A stretch of 6,968 nt of DNA. Origin: Nitrososphaeraceae archaeon. GTDB lineage: Archaea > Thermoproteota > Nitrososphaeria > Nitrososphaerales > Nitrososphaeraceae. This document shows, in pieces, positions 1 through 5,555 of this stretch (the first letter of the stretch is position 1; each line of letters starts with the position of its first letter). The notes beneath the pieces were generated by a model, which searched no databases, was not told the DNA's origin, and saw nothing but the letters and a program-made list of their open reading frames with translations. A program made the translations under genes and the position numbers. The DNA lies in NCBI GenBank assembly GCA_025937665.1, contig JAICQW010000093.1, forward strand, positions 1 through 6,968, read 5' to 3'.

Positions 1-743
1 AAGTATGTGAATTCAAATGCGCAATGAGAATGATATTCACTAGTGGAAAATTGCTGTCTTTCGATTCCTTTTGAACTAATCTTTAATAATTCTCCGGGTT
101 GGATATCTCCTAGAAGTTTACCACCAACAGTATCAATTGCACATGATTCTGAAGATATCATATAGGTATTGGTTTCTTCAATATGCCCCAACACCAATGG
201 TCTGAATCCACGTGTATCGCGAACTGCATAAACAGAACCATCGTCAGTCAACAGGGTAAAGCAGAAAGATCCTATCATCTCTTCCTTCAACACGCGCATG
301 GCCTGAATCATGTTATCATTTTTTTCGAGATGCATCATCAATCTTTGTGCTGCTAGTAACGTATCCGTCATAGTCTGTGGAGAAAATGTGCATCCCCCTA
401 CCATGTTGGACAATTCTTCAACATTTGCTATGGTGCCATTATGTGCAATGCAAAGATCTTTTATTTTTAATGGTTGTGCATTCTCCAAATTACTTTTTCC
501 AAAAGTGGAGTATCTGACATGACCTATAGCAGCGTGAGAATTGAACTTTCTGACAATGCTTTTAAAATTTCTTGAAGCCGAAACCAATCCTAAGCTTTTA
601 TACGGAGGCTTTGATGGGACGGCAAATCCCCACGCTTCCTGACCCCTATGCTGTAATGCCCTCAAAGAATCAATTACATAAGGTATCACGTTATGGCCAT
701 TCAGTGAAAAAAAACCAATGACGCCACAATTCTCATGAACCAT
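1..743 (-). CDS. purF: Amidophosphoribosyltransferase, N-terminal part (3' end cut by window edge)
   Basis: Catalyses the first committed step of purine synthesis in the cytoplasm: PRPP plus glutamine gives phosphoribosylamine. The visible 247 residues, read from the minus strand without a stop, cover the whole N-terminal nucleophile (Ntn) glutaminase domain. MVHENCGVIGFF at the start places the catalytic Cys at residue 6; QHRGQE (31-36), GHVRYST (74-80), AHNGTIAN (100-107), SESCA (198-202) and GDIQPGE (212-218) are standard family motifs. The frame reaches the left edge at CAFEFTY (241-247), matching the conserved CxFEYxYFARPDS segment that begins the phosphoribosyltransferase half, which is outside the window. 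The ATG at 743 is the only sensible start because an in-frame TAG lies two codons upstream. Five residues precede the Cys, so the nucleophile must be exposed by removing a short propeptide (family knowledge; cleavage is inferred). It is the last visible gene of the purQ-purL-purF cluster, 57 bases after purL. Confidence 0.95.
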   Translation of the reverse strand, partial: MVHENCGVIGFFSLNGHNVIPYVIDSLRALQHRGQEAWGFAVPSKPPYKSLGLVSASRNFKSIVRKFNSHAAIGHVRYSTFGKSNLENAQPLKIKDLCIAHNGTIANVEELSNMVGGCTFSPQTMTDTLLAAQRLMMHLEKNDNMIQAMRVLKEEMIGSFCFTLLTDDGSVYAVRDTRGFRPLVLGHIEETNTYMISSESCAIDTVGGKLLGDIQPGELLKISSKGIERQQFSTSEYHSHCAFEFTY

Positions 744-767
744 TAACTATCAATTCTCCCAGAAGGA

Positions 768-779
768 TTTAATTAAAAC
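768..779 (-). promoter_or_regulatory. Possible internal TATA-like promoter ahead of purF
   Basis: On the minus strand the purL-purF gap contains GTTTTAATTAAA, centred about 30 bases upstream of the purF ATG. That spacing would put an archaeal transcription start within a few bases of the start codon, giving a nearly leaderless purF message besides read-through from purQL. A GGGAG stretch lies about 12 bases before the ATG, rather far for a Shine-Dalgarno site. AT-rich gaps give such matches by chance, so this is tentative. Confidence 0.3.
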
Positions 780-800
780 TTACTCCACATAAATTTGTGA

Positions 801-2972
801 CTAGATCCCATCCATAGTGCTATTCATTGTGTCGTATCTATGGGCCAGCTCAAATATTGACATATTTATTACTTCTTTACCAGAATTGTGTATATTTAGA
901 GTCATTGAAGAATCAGTATGCCCTATTTCGGAAAAACTGCATTTTCTGTTCTTTATGAACCTCTTAATCCTATCCGGGTTGCTACTCCCAATTATGAATC
1001 TCGAATGGGTTTCAGAAAAGAGTAAAAAGTCATCACGCTTGCACGTATTGGGGATTTTTTTCAAATCTACATTCATTCCTAAATCTCCAGAGATAGCCAG
1101 TTCAGCCAATGCTGTTCCAATTCCGCCTTTGGAACAATCATGCACGAAATCAATTAGACCATTTTCTATCAGATCTAATACAACTGATCTATTTTTTTTA
1201 TCGGTTTTCAAATTAACCTTAGGGACTCTTCCATATTCTGGTCGGTCAATCAACTCAAAGTACTCAGAGCCACCTAATTCTTCTCTTGTTTGACCTAGAA
1301 TGAACAACTTATTTCCTACATTTGGTATATTTTTAGTTATTTGATCTTGGCCTTTAATGAGACCAATAGTACCAATCACTGGTGACGGTTTAATAGGAGA
1401 ATTTATTGTTTCATTATAAAAGCTTACTTTTCCCCCAACAACTGGAATTTTATTATACTTGCAAAAATCTATAATTGCCTTTATTGATTTTATAAAGGTC
1501 CAATAAATGAATGGATTCTCAGGACTTCCAAATTGCAGATGATCTATGATGCCAATGGGTTGTGCTCCCGTGCACACAACATTTCTACACGACTCAGACA
1601 AACATCCTAGCATTCCTTGATAAGGATCAAGATAGCAATGTTTGGAATTTCCATCTAATTTAATAGACACAAATTTGTTGTCATTTACTCTTATGACAGA
1701 TGCATTAGCACCGGGTTTTATTACAGTCCTTAAACCCACTTCATGGTCATACTGTTGATAGACCCAATTCTTGTTACCAATATTAGGATTGCCTAGTAAT
1801 CTAGACAAAATGTCATTGTAGTTTCCTATCTTTTCTACTCTGATTTTTGTTTTTAACTTGTCCAAATAGTTGGGTCTCTTTGATTTCCATTTAGCCAGAG
1901 GGGCGTTGACCATTAAATTACAAGACAAACTAGCTAGAGGGTTTCCATCATAAAGAATTTTAAGATTATCTTGACCACGTACTTTACCAATAATAGAATA
2001 CGTAATACCATACTTGGTAAAAATTTCAGCGAATATTGACATTTTGCTTTTATTTATGATGTACATCATTCTTTCTTGGGATTCTGAAATCATGATTTCA
2101 TTTGGAGTTATATCGGGTACTTTCGTATGTACGGCGGATAATTCGACTTCAAACCCTTTTTCAACTAGGTGAGATAGTTCAGACAGACAACATGACAATC
2201 CTCCTCCTCCTAGGTCCTTTGTAGCATTAATACAGTTTCTCTTCGTAGCTTCGATTGTAGCTTCGATCAATAATTTCTCCAAGAATGGATCAGGAATTTG
2301 AACAGCTGACCTATTTTCATCATCGTCTAGTGACTTTGAAGCAAAAGAGGCTCCCCGGATACCATCTTTTCCTGTGGGATTACCTGCTAGGACTATTAGG
2401 TCACCATCTTCTGCATGATTGGAAATGATTTGATCTTTTTTACCAAGTCCTATTGCAGCCACATCAACTAAACAATAGTCTTTAAATGAATTATCAAATT
2501 CAATATCTCCTCCAACGGTGGGTATTCCAATACAATTGCCATAATCAGCTATTCCTTTCACAACATTCCTAAACAACCACTTTGACTTTGACGTCTCCTT
2601 GACATTATCTAGCGAAGAGAATCTCAGAGCATCGAGCAGGGCTACAGGTCTTGTCCCCATCGAAATAATATCCCTTATGACTCCACCTACACCCGTAGCA
2701 GCGCCACCATAGGGCTCAACTGCAGATGGATGATTATGGCTTTCAATATGAACTGTGATAACATCATCATCTCCGATGTCTAGTACTCCCGCATCATATC
2801 CTGGTCCGACTATTACTCTTTTACCACGTGACGGTAATGATCTTACATACTTTCTTGATGACTTATATGAACAATGCTCTGACCATTCAGCATCAATCAT
2901 ATCAATTTCTAACAGATTGGGTTGCCTCCCTAGTTTTTTTAATAAGTAGATTTCTTCTGATTTAGTTAGCAT
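801..2972 (-). CDS. purL: Phosphoribosylformylglycinamidine synthase subunit PurL (small, multi-subunit type)
   Basis: Synthetase subunit of FGAM synthase: converts FGAR, ATP and ammonia (channelled from PurQ) to FGAM. At 723 residues it is the compact PurL of archaea and Gram-positive bacteria, not the roughly 1300-residue fused enzyme of E. coli. Family motifs run in order: EWSEHCSYKSSR (29-40), ESHNHPSAVEPYGG (77-90), GAATGVGGVIRDI (90-102), PTVGGDIEF (151-159), GKDGIRGASFAS (201-212), DPFLEKLLIEA (228-238), TKDLGGGGLS (251-260) and ISESQERMM (295-303). The second AIRS-like half has CYLDPYQGMLGCLSES, VVGGKVSFYNE, LGGSEYF and HDCSKGGIGTALAELA. Both halves look complete and no motif is missing. 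The ATG at 2972 is fixed by an in-frame TGA three codons upstream. It follows purQ by 14 bases, so the two are almost certainly co-transcribed. No strong ribosome binding site is visible; TGATGAT before the start is only a partial match. Confidence 0.97.
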   Translation of the reverse strand: MLTKSEEIYLLKKLGRQPNLLEIDMIDAEWSEHCSYKSSRKYVRSLPSRGKRVIVGPGYDAGVLDIGDDDVITVHIESHNHPSAVEPYGGAATGVGGVIRDIISMGTRPVALLDALRFSSLDNVKETSKSKWLFRNVVKGIADYGNCIGIPTVGGDIEFDNSFKDYCLVDVAAIGLGKKDQIISNHAEDGDLIVLAGNPTGKDGIRGASFASKSLDDDENRSAVQIPDPFLEKLLIEATIEATKRNCINATKDLGGGGLSCCLSELSHLVEKGFEVELSAVHTKVPDITPNEIMISESQERMMYIINKSKMSIFAEIFTKYGITYSIIGKVRGQDNLKILYDGNPLASLSCNLMVNAPLAKWKSKRPNYLDKLKTKIRVEKIGNYNDILSRLLGNPNIGNKNWVYQQYDHEVGLRTVIKPGANASVIRVNDNKFVSIKLDGNSKHCYLDPYQGMLGCLSESCRNVVCTGAQPIGIIDHLQFGSPENPFIYWTFIKSIKAIIDFCKYNKIPVVGGKVSFYNETINSPIKPSPVIGTIGLIKGQDQITKNIPNVGNKLFILGQTREELGGSEYFELIDRPEYGRVPKVNLKTDKKNRSVVLDLIENGLIDFVHDCSKGGIGTALAELAISGDLGMNVDLKKIPNTCKRDDFLLFSETHSRFIIGSSNPDRIKRFIKNRKCSFSEIGHTDSSMTLNIHNSGKEVINMSIFELAHRYDTMNSTMDGI

Positions 2973-2986
2973 TCTATATCATCAAT

Positions 2987-3676
2987 TCAGTTTTTGATAT
3001 GCGACAAGAAATTTTTTAATGAACGGAATATCAGACCTGCATTGCTTTTTGTTTGGTTGGGTGACAGAATTGGTTCAGATGCTCGTTCAGGATGTGGCAT
3101 GAGGCCCATGACATTACCCTCCTTATTACATATGGCTGCAATCATTTCTGTAGAGCCATTTGGATTTTGATCTTTATATTTGAAAACAATCTGATTGTTT
3201 TGTTCCAGCTCAGGAATTTTATCATCACTTATGACAAATCGGCCTTCTCCATGCGCAATGGGGATAGTTATCTCATCCTTTAATCTGAACATGTTGGTAA
3301 ACGGTGTGTTGACATTCAATACTTCCATTTTTAACCATTTGCACGAAAATTTTAGTTTGACGTTTTTTACTAAGGCGCCAGGTAATATCCCAGCTTCCAC
3401 TAGGATTTGAAAACCATTGCAAATGCCAAGAATTGGTAAACCCTCATGCGCCTTTTTCTTTATTGTTTCTACTATCGGACTTTGAGCTGCTATTACACCT
3501 GCTCGCAGCCTATCTCCATATGAAAACCCTCCTGGTAAAATCAGTGCATCATATTCGTCGATTGATTCTTCTGTGTGCCAAACATATTGTGCATTTATTC
3601 CCATAACGTCATTTAGAACATGATGTACATCTCGATCACAGTTACTTCCTGGAAAAACTACTATTCCTGTCCTCAC
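2987..3676 (-). CDS. purQ: Phosphoribosylformylglycinamidine synthase subunit PurQ (class I glutamine amidotransferase)
   Basis: Glutaminase subunit of FGAM synthase; hydrolyses glutamine and passes ammonia to PurL. The 229-residue length is normal for stand-alone PurQ. The N terminus reads GIVVFPGSNCDRD (4-16), followed by LILPGGFSYGDRLRAG (45-60) with the oxyanion-hole region, the nucleophile elbow GICNGFQIL with Cys86, and AHGEGRF (141-147). The rest of the catalytic triad is His195 and Glu197 in MPHPERA. The start codon is GTG at 3676: the codon immediately upstream in frame is TAG, and the next in-frame Met (residue 25) would delete the conserved PGSNCD strand. The GGTGA that could act as a Shine-Dalgarno sequence overlaps the start codon itself, so initiation on a short leader is more likely. 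It is the first gene of the purQ-purL-purF cluster, facing the CBS gene across a divergent promoter region. No purS lies beside it. Confidence 0.97.
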   Translation of the reverse strand: MRTGIVVFPGSNCDRDVHHVLNDVMGINAQYVWHTEESIDEYDALILPGGFSYGDRLRAGVIAAQSPIVETIKKKAHEGLPILGICNGFQILVEAGILPGALVKNVKLKFSCKWLKMEVLNVNTPFTNMFRLKDEITIPIAHGEGRFVISDDKIPELEQNNQIVFKYKDQNPNGSTEMIAAICNKEGNVMGLMPHPERASEPILSPNQTKSNAGLIFRSLKNFLSHIKN

Positions 3677-3705
3677 CTAGAATCTATCTTATTTGTTTCT
3701 TATTA

Positions 3706-3722
3706 GTAATTTTAATTTTTTT
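3706..3722 (-). promoter_or_regulatory. Candidate promoter of the purQLF cluster
   Basis: Reading the minus strand, a run of seven A residues leads into TTAAAATTAC, resembling an archaeal purine-rich BRE followed by a TATA-like box. Its AT core is roughly 33-38 bases upstream of the purQ GTG, predicting a leader of about ten bases. This is inferred from composition and spacing only. Confidence 0.4.
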
Positions 3723-3794
3723 GTAAGGTGATACACGCATTCAAGGTTGCACCAAAATAATGTGGCCAGCTAAAGTGCAATTTTGACGCTACGG

Positions 3795-3809
3795 ACTTAA
3801 GTTTTTATC
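3795..3809 (+). promoter_or_regulatory. Candidate promoter of the CBS-domain gene
   Basis: The plus strand carries ACTTAAGTTTTTATC. Its TTTTTAT core sits about 25-31 bases upstream of the TTG at 3833, the distance expected between an archaeal TATA box and the transcription start. This predicts a leaderless or nearly leaderless message. The first eight bases, ACTTAAGT (3795-3802), form a perfect palindrome that abuts the box and could in principle bind a regulator, though eight bases is short. Confidence 0.4.
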
Positions 3810-3832
3810 TTGATGGTTATTTAGAATGAATA

Positions 3833-4246
3833 TTGAACGACAGAGTTCAGGATATAATGACAAAAAATGTTATTTCAATCGATGAAGGAATCACTGCTCA
3901 GGAGGCAGCGAAAATCATGACTGAAAAACGAATAAGCTCTCTCATCGTTGAAAGAGAAAACGTTCCTGTCGGGATAATCACAGAAAAGGACTTTGTAAAG
4001 AAAATCTGTACAAAGGATCTAGTATCTTCCAAAGTTAAGGTAGACACAATAATGTCCAAGATACAGACGTATGCCAGCCCAGACACTCCTGTCGAAGTAG
4101 CTGTTCAGAGGATGGTCAATCATAAAATACGAAGGTTGCCAATACTTTCAGATGGGAAAGTGGTAGGTATCGTCACGGTTACTGATCTGGCAAAACAACT
4201 TAGGAGCATATTGCTCGTTGATGGTATATTGTCAGAGGAAACTTGA
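3833..4246 (+). CDS. Small protein of two tandem CBS domains (Bateman module)
   Basis: A 137-residue soluble protein made of a single pair of CBS domains and nothing else. CBS1 covers about residues 4-60, from VQDIMTKNVISIDEG to VPVGIITEKDFVKKI. CBS2 covers about 69-128, from KVDTIMSKIQTYASPDTPV to RRLPILSDGKVVGIVTVTDLAKQL. Each domain ends in the typical GI(I/V)T-x-x-D segment that usually contacts ligand. Such modules bind AMP, ADP, ATP or SAM and commonly act as energy-state sensors or as partners of another protein (family knowledge); ligand and partner here are unknown. The start is uncertain: TTG at 3833 is the first usable codon after an in-frame TGA at 3827-3829. It gives the usual short lead-in to xVxDIMTKN, whereas the first in-frame ATG (3857) would cut into CBS1. 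It is divergent from the purine cluster and codirectional with the next gene, 65 bases away. Confidence 0.9.
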   Translation: MNDRVQDIMTKNVISIDEGITAQEAAKIMTEKRISSLIVERENVPVGIITEKDFVKKICTKDLVSSKVKVDTIMSKIQTYASPDTPVEVAVQRMVNHKIRRLPILSDGKVVGIVTVTDLAKQLRSILLVDGILSEET

Positions 4247-4274
4247 GTATTAAAGGAAAAGAAATATCCATCGG

Positions 4275-4285
4275 TAAAATATAAT
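4275..4285 (+). promoter_or_regulatory. Candidate TATA box of the GSDH-family gene
   Basis: TAAAATATAAT lies in the 65-base gap, centred about 32 bases upstream of the ATG at 4312. It would place transcription initiation roughly six bases before the start codon. The bases directly ahead of the ATG (CTTCTAGGT) offer no well-spaced Shine-Dalgarno site, consistent with a near-leaderless transcript separate from the CBS gene. Confidence 0.45.
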
Positions 4286-4311
4286 AGTTACAGAGTTCCT
4301 CTCTTCTAGGT

Positions 4312-5490
4312 ATGAAAAAATTCCTTGCGTTTTCTATGGGCCTTATTTCATTTGTAATTCTTTTGCAAAATAATTTGTTATATGCTCTGCCTACATTAAA
4401 AGATCCCAATTTGCAGGTGGAATCATTTGTTACTGGCCTTGCATCTCCAACGAGTATGTTATTCTTAGATGAAAATAATATTATAGTTCTAGAGAAAGAT
4501 GGAAATGTACGTTTAGTAAGTAATGGAATACTCCAAGGTCAACCATTGGTATCACTAGATGTAGATAATAAGAATGAACGGGGATTATTGGGCGTAGAAA
4601 GAGTTGGTGAAAATATATTTCTATATGCAACTGTTAAGGATGGTGAGGTAATAAATAGGATATACAAATATTCTTTGGGACCTGGAGCAGAACTGGCAAA
4701 TGAAGAAGTGTTTATGGATCTTCCAGGAACTCCCGCAACTAATCATCAAGGAGGCAAATTAGCCGTAAGTAACGATGGATATCTTTATTCAGTAACTGGT
4801 GAACTACAAAGGAATGGAAAAGATCAAAATATAGTTAATGGCCCTGATCCAGATTTTAGTGGTGCAATCTTAAAGACAAACCCAAACGATGGTTCGCCTG
4901 CACCTAACAATCCTCTCCAAGGTAACAATCCCGAAGACCCCATTAATTGGTATTTGGCTTATGGAATAAGAAATAGTTTCGGGCTAGGAGTTGATCCAGT
5001 AACTGGAACTTTGTGGGATACGGAAAACGGTGAAAAATCACACGATGAAATAAACTTGGTGAGCCCGGGATTTAATAGTGGATGGAAACTTGTAATGGGC
5101 CCAATTTCAGATAGCGGAGTAGCAGAAAATGATTTGGTAAGCCTTCCAAATTCAAACTATAGGGATCCCATTCTGAGCTTTATAGATTCCTTCGGAATTA
5201 CTGATATTGAATTCTTAAACTCAGATAAGCTAGGGGCCGAATATTCTAACAATGCGTTTGTAGGAGATCTCGGATATGGAAACCTGTATAGATTTGAGTT
5301 AAATGAAGACAGAACTGATTTTAATTTGGAGGCGCCAGGGTTAGATGATCGTGTCGTCGATAACGATGAAGAATTGGATTCTATATTATTTGGGCAAGGC
5401 TTTGCAGGCATAACTGACATAAAGACTGGACCAGATGGATTGCTGTATGTACTTTCCTTTGATGATGGTACAATATACCAAATAAGTTAA
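4312..5490 (+). CDS. Secreted glucose/sorbosone dehydrogenase-family (PQQ-type) beta-propeller protein
   Basis: A 392-residue exported protein. Residues 1-25 form a signal peptide (MKK, hydrophobic core LAFSMGLISFVILL, likely cleavage after LLYA); there is no lipobox and no Cys anywhere in the protein. The rest matches the GSDH six-bladed propeller that includes PQQ-dependent aldose sugar dehydrogenases: GLASPTSMLFL (42-52), ERGLLGV (89-95), NHQGGKLAVSNDGYLY (144-159) with the presumed catalytic His145, YGIRNSFGLGVDP (217-229) with Arg220, TENGEKSHDEINLV (237-250), GW (257-258) and TDIKTGPDGLLYVLSF (368-383). The mature part is rich in Asp and Glu. It probably acts outside the membrane, perhaps oxidising sugars or polyols, but substrate and cofactor cannot be read from sequence. 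The strand GDLGYGNLYRF (319-329) seems to lack one or more of the basic residues that hold PQQ in the best-studied enzymes, so activity is not assured. ATG 4312 is supported by the signal peptide. Confidence 0.88.
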   Translation: MKKFLAFSMGLISFVILLQNNLLYALPTLKDPNLQVESFVTGLASPTSMLFLDENNIIVLEKDGNVRLVSNGILQGQPLVSLDVDNKNERGLLGVERVGENIFLYATVKDGEVINRIYKYSLGPGAELANEEVFMDLPGTPATNHQGGKLAVSNDGYLYSVTGELQRNGKDQNIVNGPDPDFSGAILKTNPNDGSPAPNNPLQGNNPEDPINWYLAYGIRNSFGLGVDPVTGTLWDTENGEKSHDEINLVSPGFNSGWKLVMGPISDSGVAENDLVSLPNSNYRDPILSFIDSFGITDIEFLNSDKLGAEYSNNAFVGDLGYGNLYRFELNEDRTDFNLEAPGLDDRVVDNDEELDSILFGQGFAGITDIKTGPDGLLYVLSFDDGTIYQIS

Positions 5491-5517
5491 AAGTCTGGAT
5501 AGTGCAACTAAGAGTCT

Positions 5518-5523
5518 AAAAAA
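5518..5523 (-). terminator. Oligo-T terminator for the ATPase gene
   Basis: On the minus strand a run of six T residues lies about 33 bases past the TAA stop of the ATPase gene, inside the 65-base gap between two convergent genes. Archaeal polymerases terminate at such oligo-T tracts without needing a hairpin, and none is evident. No comparable T run serves the plus-strand GSDH gene in this gap. Confidence 0.4.
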
Positions 5524-5555
5524 GATACCAGATCATTTATCATGACTGTTACCAA

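Larger units (their letters stand above)
3677..3832. other. Divergent intergenic region between purQ and the CBS gene
   Basis: At 156 bases this is the longest non-coding stretch of the window. It must hold the promoters of both flanking units. Besides the two TATA-like boxes listed separately, the middle part contains a six-base inverted repeat, TTGCAC (3747-3752) and GTGCAA (3775-3780), around a 22-base spacer, plus a TGGCCA palindrome (3763-3768) near its centre. No tRNA, plausible small ORF or strong hairpin is visible, and it is too short for a purS gene. Confidence 0.7.

Noticed and set aside
310..522. 70-codon plus-strand frame within 1-743
   Set aside because: The minus strand here encodes the conserved Ntn domain of PurF, so the plus-strand frame is a shadow.
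817..1293. 158-codon plus-strand open frame opposite the 3' part of purL
   Set aside because: It lies entirely antisense to a fully conserved purL, its hydrophobic and serine-rich translation has no recognisable domain, and no promoter-like element precedes it. It is best explained as a shadow frame.
3747..3780. TTGCAC...GTGCAA inverted repeat as a defined operator
   Set aside because: A six-base inverted repeat with a 22-base spacer is expected by chance about once in a region of this size, so it is mentioned only as a component of the intergenic region and not called as an operator.
3677..3832. A tRNA, small RNA or riboswitch in the largest intergenic gap
   Set aside because: No cloverleaf, TTCRANNC-like T-arm, or long GC-rich stem is visible; the sequence is AT-rich and adequately explained by two divergent promoters.
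5157..5420. 87-codon minus-strand frame opposite the GSDH gene
   Set aside because: It is antisense to conserved propeller motifs, with low-complexity Ser/Asn/Pro content and no family resemblance.
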